A DNA stretch of 64,000 bases from Streptomyces sp. MMBL 11-1 (lineage in GTDB: Bacteria > Actinomycetota > Actinomycetes > Streptomycetales > Streptomycetaceae), in NCBI RefSeq assembly GCF_028622875.1, contig NZ_CP117709.1, forward strand, positions 2,852,001 to 2,916,000, given 5' to 3'. Position numbers and translations under genes: made by a program. Under the pieces are notes generated by a model. That model did no database searches and was not told the DNA's origin. It saw only the letters and a program-made list of their open reading frames with translations. Of the stretch, positions 24,706 through 33,231 are shown in pieces (the stretch's first letter is position 1; every line of letters begins with the position of its first letter).

Positions 24706-26205
24706 ATGGCGTCCAGCCTGACGAAGGACTCGCCCAGTTCCGGTGAGAGGACCTTCTTCGGCCACCCCCGCGGTATGGCCACCCTGTTCATGACGGAGAT
24801 GTGGGAACGCTTCTCCTGGTACGGGATGCGCGCCATCCTCACCCTGTACTTGGTGGCCGCTGTGCTCGACGGCCCCCTTGAGGGCCGGGAGGCGCTCGCC
24901 GCCTCCATCTACGGTGTCTACAACGCCGTCGTCTACATGGCCGCGATGCCCGGCGGCTGGGTCGCCGACCGCCTCTGGGGCGCCCGCAAGGCCGTTCTGG
25001 TCGGCGGCATCGTCATCGCGCTGGGCCACTTCACCCTGGCTCTTCCGAGTGACATCGCGTTCTTCATCGGTCTGGCGCTGATCGCGGCCGGTACGGGTCT
25101 GCTGAAGCCGAACATCTCGGCGATGGTGGGCGCGCTCTACGAAGGCCAGTCCAGCTCCCGCCGTGACGCCGGTTTCACCCTCTTCTACATGGCGATCAAC
25201 ATCGGTGGCCTCGCCGCCCCGCTGCTGGTCGGCTACCTCGGCGAGCACGTCAACTGGCACCTCGGCTTCGGCGTCGCCGGTGTCGGCATGACCTTCGCGG
25301 TCATCCAGTACGCGCTGGGCTCCAAGCACCTCGGTGACGTCGGCAAGCTGCCCGCGAAGCCCGCCTCTCCCGAGGAGCGGCGGCAGATGCTGCGCAAGGT
25401 GGGCCTCTGGTCCGGCGTCGCGGTCGCCGCGCTGCTGATCGACCTGGCGCTGGGCACGTACGACATCGAGCACATCGTCAACGTCCTGGCGGTGCTGGGC
25501 GTGGTCGTGCCGGTCGTCTACTTCGTCTCGATCTTCCGGAACCCGGCGCTGACCCAGGAGGACCGGCCGAAGATCAAGGCGTACGTGTGGTTCTTCGTCA
25601 CCGCCGTGCTCTTCTGGATGATCTACGACCAGTCCGGTTCGCTGCTGACGATCTTCGCGGACAACAAGACGGACCGCTTCATCGGCGGCTGGGAGTTCCC
25701 GGCCTCCTGGCTGCAGTCGGTCAACCCCGCCATGGTCATCATCCTGGCCCCGGTCTTCGCCGGGCTCTGGGTCAAGCTGGCCACGCGCAACCGTGAGCCC
25801 AGCACGCCGATGAAGTTCGCGCTGGCGATGCTCCTCATCGGCGGCTCCTTCGGCATCATGGGCCTGGCGGGCGCGGCCGCCGCGAACAGCGAGACCGGCA
25901 AGGTCACCGTCTTCTGGCTGCTCGCCGTCTACCTGGCGCAGACCATGGGTGAGATGTGCCTCTCCCCGGTCGGCCTGTCGCTGTCCACGAAGCTGGCGCC
26001 CAAGATGTTCGTCGGCCAGATCATGGGCCTGTGGTTCCTGGCCACATCGACGGGCAACGCCCTGAACGGCTGGACCACGAAGCTCAACGCCCCGCTGGGC
26101 GACGCCGCGTACTACACGTTGCAGGCGGTCGTGGCCGTCGCGGCGGGCCTCGCCTTCATCGTGGCGGGGCGCAAGATCCGCGCGCTCATGGGCAACGTCA
26201 AGTAG
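24706..26205 (+). CDS. POT/PTR2 family proton-coupled oligopeptide transporter
   Basis: A 499-residue inner-membrane transporter importing di- and tripeptides with protons. The ExxER motif lies in MTEMWERFSWYG (residues about 29-40), the PTR2 signature in FTLFYMAINIGGLAAPLL, and a second proton-path motif in MCLSPVGLSLSTKLAP. About 14 membrane segments are apparent. ATG 24706 has AAGGA 6 nt upstream. A strong terminator follows. Confidence 0.93.
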   Translation: MASSLTKDSPSSGERTFFGHPRGMATLFMTEMWERFSWYGMRAILTLYLVAAVLDGPLEGREALAASIYGVYNAVVYMAAMPGGWVADRLWGARKAVLVGGIVIALGHFTLALPSDIAFFIGLALIAAGTGLLKPNISAMVGALYEGQSSSRRDAGFTLFYMAINIGGLAAPLLVGYLGEHVNWHLGFGVAGVGMTFAVIQYALGSKHLGDVGKLPAKPASPEERRQMLRKVGLWSGVAVAALLIDLALGTYDIEHIVNVLAVLGVVVPVVYFVSIFRNPALTQEDRPKIKAYVWFFVTAVLFWMIYDQSGSLLTIFADNKTDRFIGGWEFPASWLQSVNPAMVIILAPVFAGLWVKLATRNREPSTPMKFALAMLLIGGSFGIMGLAGAAAANSETGKVTVFWLLAVYLAQTMGEMCLSPVGLSLSTKLAPKMFVGQIMGLWFLATSTGNALNGWTTKLNAPLGDAAYYTLQAVVAVAAGLAFIVAGRKIRALMGNVK

Positions 26206-26237
26206 CTCGTCCGCAGCTGTACCCAGCACGCTCGGCA

Positions 26238-26282
26238 CACGACAGCGGCCCGCACGAACATCCCGTGCGGGCCGCTGTCGTG
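26238..26282. terminator. Strong terminator of the peptide transporter gene
   Basis: A perfect 19-bp stem (26238-26256 with 26264-26282, CACGACAGCGGCCCGCACG) and a 7-nt loop, 32 nt after the stop. Confidence 0.88.
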
Positions 26283-26341
26283 CGTGCCTGCTGTCGTGCG
26301 GGCCGCTGTCATGCGGGACCGCTGCCGTGCGGGTCTGCTGT
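26264..26341. repeat. Tandem reiterations of the terminator's right arm
   Basis: Five units of 15-16 bp (CGTGCGGGCCGCTGT and variants) at 26264-26278, 26279-26294, 26295-26309, 26310-26325 and 26326-26341. The first is the terminator arm itself, so several alternative hairpins with the single left arm are possible. Confidence 0.8.
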
Positions 26342-26488
26342 CGTACGGCCGTGCGGTTCGGGTCGGCGGGAGGCCGCCGCGCCGCCGCTACCGCCGGACG
26401 CGCCGCCCGGCTGGGCCGAGGCGTCCAGCTCCAGGGAGACGGCCACGCCGGCGGGAGGGGTCCAGGTGGTCGTCGTACCGGCGGCCAT
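26309..26488 (-). CDS. Possible small protein (59 residues)
   Basis: An ATG at 26488 opens a frame reading MAAGTTTTWTPPAGVAVSLE and then glycine/alanine-rich text to a stop inside the tandem repeat. The N-terminal half has protein-like character; the C-terminal third is encoded by the repeat. It may be a truncated gene or chance. No family is recognised. Confidence 0.25.
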   Translation of the reverse strand: MAAGTTTTWTPPAGVAVSLELDASAQPGGASGGSGGAAASRRPEPHGRTTADPHGSGPA

Positions 26489-26649
26489 GATGACCGCATT
26501 GCTGACGGCGCATCAGAATTGGCGCTCAAGGTACGCCGGGGGCCTGATGGGGCAAGACAAAAAGCGCGCCGATCGGGCGCGCTCTTCGCGGTGCGGGTGA
26601 GGGGTACGACCGAGGCGTACCGGCGAGGCGTACGGGCAAGGAACGCGGG

Positions 26650-26707
26650 CCAGGCCAGCGCGGCCGGCTCCGCCCGCACGCCTAGGCCGGCGCGGCCAGC
26701 TCCGCCC
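26650..26707. repeat. Echo of the ATP-binding protein 3' end
   Basis: The last 26 bp of the gene (26682-26707, stop at 26682-26684) recur at 26650-26675 with three mismatches. The echo has lost the stop (TGG instead of TAG), unlike the other echoes. Confidence 0.7.
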
Positions 26708-27173
26708 AGACGGTCTTGCCCGGGGCGTCCGGCGTGCGCAGGACACCCCAGTCGAGGCAGAGGCGCTGCACGATGAACATGCCGTGCCCCCCGGGCCGGC
26801 CGGCGCGATGGGGCGTACGGGGCGCGGGCTGGCCGGCCCCCCGGTCGACGACCTCCACGCGCAGCACCTTGGAGGTGTGGCCGATCCGCAGCTCCTCGGG
26901 GCCCTCCGCGTGCAGACAGGCGTTGGTCACCAGCTCGGAGACGACCAGCAGGACGTCCTCGGCGGCGGCCCTGCGGTCCGCGGTGGACGCCGGGAGCCAG
27001 CCCCAGTCGTGCAGCGCCTGCCGAGCGAAGTCGCGGGCCGCAGGAACGATGCCCGCGGCCTGCCCCAGTGAGAGCGTGCGCCACTGCCGCGCGGCCGGGA
27101 CGGTCGAGGCTGCGCCCGCTCCGTCCGGCTCGCGACCGAGGTCGCCCGGCGGATGCTGCCGGGTGGTGCTCAT
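26682..27173 (-). CDS. Anti-sigma-type ATP-binding protein (HATPase_c_2)
   Basis: A 163-residue RsbW-like protein: VSELVTNACLHAEGPEEL (N-box), VEVVDRGAGQPAP (G1), RPGGHGMFIVQRLCLDWGV (G2). Such kinases bind a SigB-family sigma factor or phosphorylate its anti-anti-sigma protein. The STAS protein and sigma factor genes are adjacent (27376 and 28029), so a local partner-switching circuit is likely. In Streptomyces the sigI locus next to hut genes has this composition; the match is inferred from context. Confidence 0.87.
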   Translation of the reverse strand: MSTTRQHPPGDLGREPDGAGAASTVPAARQWRTLSLGQAAGIVPAARDFARQALHDWGWLPASTADRRAAAEDVLLVVSELVTNACLHAEGPEELRIGHTSKVLRVEVVDRGAGQPAPRTPHRAGRPGGHGMFIVQRLCLDWGVLRTPDAPGKTVWAELAAPA

Positions 27174-27375
27174 CAGCGCTTCACCTCACCGATTCGCCAT
27201 GTCGCCATGTCGCCGTTGAACAGATAGTGATCAGTTACCGAGTGTGCCGGAGCCCTTGCGGGGCACCGCCGGGGTGTCTCCTGCCCGGCCGCGTCGTAAC
27301 AACACCCACTTGTGGCACACGATCGCGTGACACGGGCGACATCGGGGATATCCGCAGCCGCACGTTCATACCGGG

Positions 27376-27744
27376 TCAGGTGACCAGGGCCTCTTCGAGC
27401 GTGGCGTGGACGGTGAAGACCGCCTCCGCGCCAGTGATCTCGAACACCCTCGCCACGACGGGCAGCATTCCGGCCAGATGAACCCCTCCGCCGGCCGCCT
27501 CCGCCTTGAGGCGGGCGCCGAGCAGCACGTTCAACCCGGTGGAATCGCAGAAATCCAGGCGAGAGCAGTCGACCACCAGGCGCGAACGCCCCTGCTCGAC
27601 CGCACTCTCCAGGGGCTCGCGCAGCAGATCGGCGGTGTGGTGGTCGAGCTCACCCACCGGCGTCACGACCTCGCTGCGCCCCTCGGTCCGGGCCTCGACC
27701 TGAAGTCGCCCCCGGTTAGCACTGCCGACCGTCCCGCGGTCCAT
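27376..27744 (-). CDS. STAS-domain anti-anti-sigma factor
   Basis: A 122-residue SpoIIAA/RsbV-type protein. The phosphorylatable serine is Ser68 in FCDSTGLNVL; the STAS core is visible in VVTPVGELDHHTADLL and RLVVDCSRLDF. When dephosphorylated it should bind the ATP-binding protein encoded 200 bp downstream and free the sigma factor. It is divergent from the sigma gene. Confidence 0.9.
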   Translation of the reverse strand: MDRGTVGSANRGRLQVEARTEGRSEVVTPVGELDHHTADLLREPLESAVEQGRSRLVVDCSRLDFCDSTGLNVLLGARLKAEAAGGGVHLAGMLPVVARVFEITGAEAVFTVHATLEEALVT

Positions 27745-27918
27745 GCCTGTCCCTCTTCGCCGTTCGTCACTGTGCGCGTCACTGCCTGTGCGGCTGTATG
27801 CGTAGCTGCCGCCGACGTGCGTAAAACAGTACGCGTTCCGTACGCCACGCGGTAGTCGGAGACCTCAACAAACCGGACATATAGCATGAATTGGCGCTTG
27901 TCACCGCTGGTCAGAACC

Positions 27919-27924
27919 GGGTAT
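27919..27924 (+). promoter_or_regulatory. SigB-type -10 element upstream of the sigma gene
   Basis: GGGTAT matches the -10 of Streptomyces SigB-family promoters (consensus GNNT-N14-16-GGGTAY). The best -35 match, GCTT at 27896-27899, is 19 bp away, longer than usual, so this is tentative. If real it would give autoregulation with a leader of about 100 nt. Confidence 0.4.
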
Positions 27925-28028
27925 GGGTAGAGGGACACCCGAACACGACCGGCTTTGGAGGCGCCGCTTCACCGCAGGAACACGTAGGGGCATCGGCAGC
28001 CATATGCCGAGAACGATGGAGGAGACCC

Positions 28029-29009
28029 ATGTCACCCCGGCTCGACGAAGCGCGTACCCACAACGCGTCGTCGGCATGTCCTCAGGGACCGATCAATTCC
28101 GACTCCCCCGCCGCGAGCGCCGTTCCCGGCCCGCGCACCAGCACCACCGGCTTCACCGGCACCACCTCAGACTTCTCCGACGCGGTCGGCAGGGGGCTCG
28201 AAGGACTCGAAGGACTTCCCGAGATCCCGCCCTACGCCGAAATAGGCGCTCTGGACGCCAGGGCCCTGTCGAAGACGCTCTTCGAGCGGCTGGAGTCCCT
28301 CGAAGAGGGCACCCACGAGTACAGCTACGTCCGCAACACCCTCGTCGAACTCAATCTCGCGCTCGTCAAGTTCGCCGCCTCCCGGTTCCGCTCCCGCAGC
28401 GAGCCGATGGAGGACATCGTCCAGGTCGGCACCATCGGCCTGATCAAGGCGATCGACCGGTTCGAGCTGAGCCGCGGCGTGGAGTTCCCCACCTTCGCGA
28501 TGCCGACGATCGTCGGCGAGATCAAGCGCTTCTTCCGTGACACCAGCTGGTCCGTGCGCGTACCGCGCCGGCTCCAGGAGCTGCGGCTCGACCTGGCGAA
28601 GGCGGGCGACGAACTCTCCCAGCAGCTGGACCGCGCGCCCACCGTGGCGGAGCTGTCCGAGCGCCTCGGCATCACCCAGGACGAGGTCGTCGAGGGCATG
28701 TCCGCGAGCAACGCCTACACCGCGAGCTCGCTGGACGCCAAGCCCGAGGAGGACGACCACGAGGGCGCCCTCGCGGACCGCATCGGCTACGAGGACCACG
28801 GTCTCGAAGGCATCGAGTACATCGAGTCGCTGAAGCCGCTGATCGCCGCGCTGCCTTCCAGGGACCGGATGATCCTCTCGCTCCGCTTCGTCAGCAACAT
28901 GACGCAGTCGGAGATCGGCGAGGAACTGAACATCTCGCAGATGCACGTGTCCCGGCTGCTCTCCCGGACGCTGACCAAGCTCCGCAAGGGTCTGACCCTG
29001 GAGGAGTGA
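28029..29009 (+). CDS. RNA polymerase sigma factor, SigB/SigF/SigG family
   Basis: 326 residues. A variable N-terminal 60 residues precedes region 2 (LVKFAASRFRSRSEPMEDIV, then QVGTIGLIKAIDRFELSRGV), region 3 and region 4 (LPSRDRMILSLRFVSNMTQS, then EIGEELNISQMHVSRLL). Unlike sigma-70 housekeeping factors it lacks region 1.1. It directs stress or developmental genes, held by the neighbouring ATP-binding protein and released by the STAS protein. ATG 28029 follows GGAGGAG. SigI-like by gene context. Confidence 0.92.
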   Translation: MSPRLDEARTHNASSACPQGPINSDSPAASAVPGPRTSTTGFTGTTSDFSDAVGRGLEGLEGLPEIPPYAEIGALDARALSKTLFERLESLEEGTHEYSYVRNTLVELNLALVKFAASRFRSRSEPMEDIVQVGTIGLIKAIDRFELSRGVEFPTFAMPTIVGEIKRFFRDTSWSVRVPRRLQELRLDLAKAGDELSQQLDRAPTVAELSERLGITQDEVVEGMSASNAYTASSLDAKPEEDDHEGALADRIGYEDHGLEGIEYIESLKPLIAALPSRDRMILSLRFVSNMTQSEIGEELNISQMHVSRLLSRTLTKLRKGLTLEE

Positions 29010-29062
29010 CCCCGACGCGGCCCCTGTCCCGCGAGGGGCTCCTCGGGCCGTTCGAGCAGCAC

Positions 29063-29106
29063 CGCGGAAGGACCCGCCCCGGATGCCGGGAGCGGGTCCT
29101 TCCGCG
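29063..29106. terminator. Terminator between sigma factor and hutI
   Basis: A perfect 15-bp stem (29063-29077 with 29092-29106, CGCGGAAGGACCCGC), loop 14 nt, between converging genes. Confidence 0.87.
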
Positions 29107-29156
29107 TGTGGGGCGCTTCCGCCGACCGGCCCCCCGCCCCGGCCCCCGGGCCGCCG

Positions 29157-30329
29157 TCACACCACCCGCTGCCCGCTCCGCCAGACCGCGCTGACCAGCG
29201 GGACGCCCGGGCGGTAGGCGAGGTGGACGTGGCTCGGGGCGTCCAGGAGGACCAGGTCGGCGCGGGCGCCGGGGGTGATCCGGCCGATGTCGGTACGCCG
29301 CAGGGCAGCGGCCCCGCCCGCCGTGGCCGACCAGATCGCCTCGTCCGGGGTCATCCCCATGTCGCGCACGGCCAGCGCGACACAGAACGGCACGGACGAG
29401 GTGAACGACGAGCCGGGGTTGCAGTCCGTGGAGAGTGCGACGGTGGCCCCCGCGTCGAGAAGACGGCGGGCATCGGGCCAGGTGGCGCGGGTGGAGAACT
29501 CCGCGCCCGGGAGCAGCGTGGCCACCGTGTCGCCCTGGCCGAGCGCGTCGACGTCCGCGTCGGTGAGGTGGGTGCAGTGGTCGGCCGAGGCGGCGTCGAG
29601 CTCGACGGCGAGCTGGACGCCGGGGCCGTACGTCAGCTGGTTGGCGTGGATCCGGGGGTGCAGCCCCTTGGCGCGGCCCGCCGTGAGGATGGCACGGGCC
29701 TGGTCGCCGTCGAAGGCGCCCTGCTCGCAGAACACGTCGATCCAGCGGGCGTGCGGGGCGCAGGCCTCCAGCATCGGGCCGGTGACCAGGTCGACGTACC
29801 CTGCGGGGTCGTCGGCGTAGTCGGGGGACACGATGTGGGCGCCCAGGTAGGTGACCTCGTCGGTGTGGCGGGACGCGATCCGCAGGGCGCGGGCCTCGTC
29901 CTCGACGGTGAGGCCGTAGCCGGACTTGGTCTCGAAGGTGGTGGTGCCCTGGCGCAGGGCCTCGGCGAGATACCGCGCGACGTTGGCGGAGAGCTCCTCG
30001 TCGGAGGCGGCCCGGGTGGCGGCGACGGTGGTGCGGATGCCGCCGGCGCGGTAGGGCTGCCCGGACATGCGGGCGTTGAACTCCTGGGTGCGGTCGCCCG
30101 CGAAGACCAGGTGGGAGTGGGAGTCGACGAAGCCCGGGACCACCGCGCGGCCGGCCGCGTCGAGGACGTTGTCAGTGGCGGGTGCTTTGCTGGATTCACC
30201 GGTCCACGCGATGCGGTCGCCGTCGATGACGACGGCCGCGTCCTGGATCAGGCCCAGGGGGGTCCCGTTGCCGAGGGAGGGGTCATTGGTGACCAGGCTG
30301 GCGATGTGGGTGATGGCTGTGGTCGTCAT
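29157..30329 (-). CDS. hutI: Imidazolonepropionase
   Basis: A 390-residue amidohydrolase hydrolysing 4-imidazolone-5-propionate to N-formimino-L-glutamate. Metal and substrate motifs: [65 protein letters not shown] 30329 ([16 protein letters not shown]) is chosen; AAGGAG is 12 nt upstream. The frame stays open through the upstream 24-bp repeats to ATG 30524, which would add 65 residues made of PPATPDR-type repeats. This longer form is less likely because it has no ribosome binding site. Last gene of the hut operon. Confidence 0.93.
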   Translation of the reverse strand: MTTTAITHIASLVTNDPSLGNGTPLGLIQDAAVVIDGDRIAWTGESSKAPATDNVLDAAGRAVVPGFVDSHSHLVFAGDRTQEFNARMSGQPYRAGGIRTTVAATRAASDEELSANVARYLAEALRQGTTTFETKSGYGLTVEDEARALRIASRHTDEVTYLGAHIVSPDYADDPAGYVDLVTGPMLEACAPHARWIDVFCEQGAFDGDQARAILTAGRAKGLHPRIHANQLTYGPGVQLAVELDAASADHCTHLTDADVDALGQGDTVATLLPGAEFSTRATWPDARRLLDAGATVALSTDCNPGSSFTSSVPFCVALAVRDMGMTPDEAIWSATAGGAAALRRTDIGRITPGARADLVLLDAPSHVHLAYRPGVPLVSAVWRSGQRVV

Positions 30330-30371
30330 CTGGAGAGCGTTCTCCTTGCGTTCCGGAGGGCCCGGTTCGGC

Positions 30372-30491
30372 GGGCGGGCTCCGGTCCGGGGTCGCGGGCG
30401 GGGTTCGGTCCGGTTCTGCGGGCGGGGCCCGGTCCGCGGTCGCGGGCGGAATCCGGTCCGGGGTCGCGGGCGGGTTCCGGTCCGGGGTCGC
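30372..30491. repeat. Five 24-bp tandem repeats between hutF and hutI
   Basis: Five units with exact 24-bp period (30372-30395, 30396-30419, 30420-30443, 30444-30467, 30468-30491) of the type GGGCGGGTTCCGGTCCGGGG plus TCGC, with more degenerate copies up to about 30557. The period is a codon multiple. The whole 230-bp hutF-hutI gap is made of this; no terminator is seen. Confidence 0.88.
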
Positions 30492-30559
30492 GGGCGGGTT
30501 CGAGATCTCCGGCGGGTCTGACATCTCCGGCGCGTCCGGGGTGTCGGGCGGGTCCGGGG

Positions 30560-31927
30560 TCAGTGGTGCAGGGCGGCCACGGCCTCGGCGAGCGCCCGGG
30601 GCACGTCCTCGATCCGGGTGTGACGGCCGTCCCGGACGATGTGCCGGCCCGCCACGACCGTGTGCCGCACATCAGCGGCGGAGGCGGCGAATACGGCGGT
30701 TTCCGCTGCCAGTCGGGGCATCGGTCCGGCCGTCCTGACGGAGTCCAGGGCGACGGTGGTCAGATCGGCGGGGGCGCCCGGCTCCAGCACCCCCGCGTCG
30801 GGGCGGCCGAGTGCGGCGTGCCCGTCGGCGGAGGCGGCGCGGAGCAGGGCAGCGGCCGTCCAGTGGCCCCGGACGTGCGTGCGCAGCCGCTCGTTGAGCT
30901 CCATCGCGCGCGCCTCTTCGAAGAGGTCGATCACAGCGTGGCTGTCGCTGCCCAGCGAGAGCGGCGAGCCCGCCTTCTGGAGGGCGGCGGCGGGGCCGAT
31001 GCCGTCGGCCAGGTCGCGTTCGGTGGTGGGGCACATGCAGGTGCCGGTGGCCGAGGAGCCGAGCAGCTCGATGTCCGCCTCGGTCAGGTGCGTGTTGTGG
31101 ATGCCGGTGGTGCGCGGGCCGAGGACCCCGTGGTCGGCCAGCAGCCGGGTGGGGGTGCGGCCGTGGGCGGCGTAGCAGGCGTCGTTCTCCGCCGTCTGCT
31201 CGGAGAGGTGGACGTGGAGCGGGGCGTTCCGCTCCTCGGCCCACCGCACGACGGTGGCCAGCTGTCCGGCCGGGACCGCCCGGACGGAGTGGACGGCCGC
31301 GCCGATGAGGGTGTGGTCGTCGCCCTTGAGGAGGGAGGCGCGCTCCGCCCAGGCCTCGGCGGTGGTGTCGGAGAAGCGCAGCTGGTGCCGGTTGGGCTGC
31401 TCGCCGAATCCGGCGGCGAGATAGGCGGCGTCCAGCAGGGTGATCCGGATCCCGGCCTCGGCGGCGGCCGCGATCAGCGCTTCGCCCATGGCGTTCGGGT
31501 TGGCGTACGGGGTTCCGCCGGGGGCGTGGTGCAGGTAGTGGAATTCGCCGACGGCGGTGATGCCGGCCAGCGCCATCTCGGCGTAGGTGGCGCGGGCCAG
31601 GTCGAAGTAGGTGTCCGGGGTGAGCCGGGAGGCCGTCCGGTACATCAGCTCGCGCCAGGTCCAGAAGGTGCCCGAGCCGACCTGGACGGTGGCGCGCAGG
31701 GCCCGGTGGAAGGCGTGGGAGTGGGTGTTGGCGAGGCCGGGGAGGGTCAGGCCGCGCAGCGCCGTCGCGCCGGGCGGCGGGGTACCGACCCCGGTTCTGA
31801 TCCCGGCGATGCGGCCGTCCGCGACGTCGAGGGTGACGCCCGGCTCGACGTGGGTGCCGAGCCAGGCGTGGTCCATCCAGTACGTCGCGGTGACGGGCGC
31901 GCCCGTCGTCCGGTGTGTCAGCTGCAC
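30560..31927 (-). CDS. hutF: Formimidoylglutamate deiminase
   Basis: A 455-residue amidohydrolase converting N-formimino-L-glutamate to N-formyl-L-glutamate and ammonia. Motifs: [77 protein letters not shown]. Start GTG 31927 overlaps the end of the M20 gene by 10 nt; an internal ATG (MDHAWLG) is possible. Its presence shows the two-step deiminase route of histidine breakdown, which needs a formylglutamate hydrolase. Confidence 0.92.
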   Translation of the reverse strand: MQLTHRTTGAPVTATYWMDHAWLGTHVEPGVTLDVADGRIAGIRTGVGTPPPGATALRGLTLPGLANTHSHAFHRALRATVQVGSGTFWTWRELMYRTASRLTPDTYFDLARATYAEMALAGITAVGEFHYLHHAPGGTPYANPNAMGEALIAAAAEAGIRITLLDAAYLAAGFGEQPNRHQLRFSDTTAEAWAERASLLKGDDHTLIGAAVHSVRAVPAGQLATVVRWAEERNAPLHVHLSEQTAENDACYAAHGRTPTRLLADHGVLGPRTTGIHNTHLTEADIELLGSSATGTCMCPTTERDLADGIGPAAALQKAGSPLSLGSDSHAVIDLFEEARAMELNERLRTHVRGHWTAAALLRAASADGHAALGRPDAGVLEPGAPADLTTVALDSVRTAGPMPRLAAETAVFAASAADVRHTVVAGRHIVRDGRHTRIEDVPRALAEAVAALHH

Positions 31928-33231
31928 GCGAGACCTTCCAGTACGTCGGCGAGTGCCTCGACCCCGGCCGTGCAGTCGTCCTCGGTGGCGTGCTCGGCGG
32001 GTGAGTGCGAGATGCCGGTGGGGTTGCGCACGAAGAGCATGGCGGTGGGCGCCGAGGCGGACAAAATACCCGCATCGTGGCCCGCGCCGGTGCCGAGGAC
32101 GGGCACGGGCCGCGCCGTGTCGCCGGCCCCCTCCAGGATCTTGCCGAGCTCGTCGCGCAGGGCGTGCTCGAACGCGACGACGGGCGTGAACGACTCGCGC
32201 ACGACGTGGAGGTCGATCCCGGCCCGCTCGGCGTACTCCCGGGCGGCGCGCTCGATTCCGGTGACGACGGCGTCGAGGGAGGCCTGGTCGGCGGCGCGGG
32301 AGTCGAGCCAGCCGCGCACGAGGGAGGGGATGGCGTTGACGCCGTTGGGCTCGACGGCGATCTTGCCGAAGGTGGCGAGAGCGCCGGTCAGTTCGGCTTC
32401 GCGGCGGGCGGCGAGGACGGTCTCGGCGTACGTGAGCATCGGGTCGCGGCGGTCGGCGAGGCGGGTGGTGCCCGCGTGGTTGGCCTCGCCCCGGAAGTCG
32501 AACCGCCAGCGGCCGTGCGGCCAGATGGCGGAGGCGATGCCGACGGGGTCGCCGGTCAGGTCGAGGGCGCGGCCCTGCTCGACGTGGAGTTCGACGAACG
32601 CGCCGATCCGGGCGAGCCGTTCCGGGTCGGGGCCGATGGTCCCGGGGTCGTATCCGGCTCCCTCCATGGCGGCGGGCAGGCTGGTCCCGTCCCCGTCGCG
32701 CAGCCGGTGGGCGTCGGCCACGGCGAGCTGTCCGGCGGCGAGCCGGGACCCGACGCAGGCCAGACCGAAGCGGGCGCCCTCCTCGTCCCCGAAGTTGGCG
32801 ATCGCCAGGGGGCGGGTGAACTCCACTCCCCTGCGGTGGAGTTCGTCGAGCGCGGCAAAGGACGACACCACGCCGAGCGGCCCGTCGAAGGCGCCGCCGT
32901 CCGGGACGGAGTCCAGGTGCGAGCCGGTGACGACGGCGTCCCCGGCCAGCGGGTCGCCGAGCCAGGCCCATTGGTTGCCGTTGCGGTCGGTCTCGTACGC
33001 GAGGCCGCGCGCCCCGGCCTGCGCGCGGAACCAGGCCCGGCAGTCGAGGTCCGCCGGCGACCAGGCGTAGCGCCGGTAGCCGCCGCTGTCGGGGTGGCGC
33101 CCGATGGGGGCCAGCTCCCGCCACATCGAGAGGAAGGAGTCACCCGCGCGCCACCGCTCCCGGGTGCCGGGAGCGGTGACCGGTCCGCCCCCGGGCGTGC
33201 CGGGGGTGTTCTCGGGCCCGCCGGACGGCAT
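31918..33231 (-). CDS. M20 family amidohydrolase (allantoate amidohydrolase type) in the hut operon
   Basis: A 437-residue zinc amidase of the allantoate amidohydrolase / N-carbamoyl-amino-acid hydrolase group. The family's metal-site motifs are present: VVTGSHLDSVPDGGAFDGPL, FGDEEGARFG, ELHVEQG, and HDAGILSASAPTAMLF near the end. The dimerisation domain is present. It sits between hutU and hutF with overlapping ends (1 nt and 10 nt). Position suggests it performs the last step, N-formylglutamate to glutamate plus formate, replacing HutG. That function is inferred; allantoate is the annotation-style substrate. Confidence 0.87.
   Translation of the reverse strand: MPSGGPENTPGTPGGGPVTAPGTRERWRAGDSFLSMWRELAPIGRHPDSGGYRRYAWSPADLDCRAWFRAQAGARGLAYETDRNGNQWAWLGDPLAGDAVVTGSHLDSVPDGGAFDGPLGVVSSFAALDELHRRGVEFTRPLAIANFGDEEGARFGLACVGSRLAAGQLAVADAHRLRDGDGTSLPAAMEGAGYDPGTIGPDPERLARIGAFVELHVEQGRALDLTGDPVGIASAIWPHGRWRFDFRGEANHAGTTRLADRRDPMLTYAETVLAARREAELTGALATFGKIAVEPNGVNAIPSLVRGWLDSRAADQASLDAVVTGIERAAREYAERAGIDLHVVRESFTPVVAFEHALRDELGKILEGAGDTARPVPVLGTGAGHDAGILSASAPTAMLFVRNPTGISHSPAEHATEDDCTAGVEALADVLEGLACS

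Noticed and set aside
30372..30491. Regular 24-bp repeats as a possible CRISPR array
   Set aside because: Units are directly adjacent with no unique spacers and no cas genes; they are simple tandem repeats.
30563..33070. An 835-codon plus-strand frame opposite hutF and the M20 gene
   Set aside because: Antisense shadow of recognised enzymes, with Gly/Arg/Ala-rich text and no motifs.
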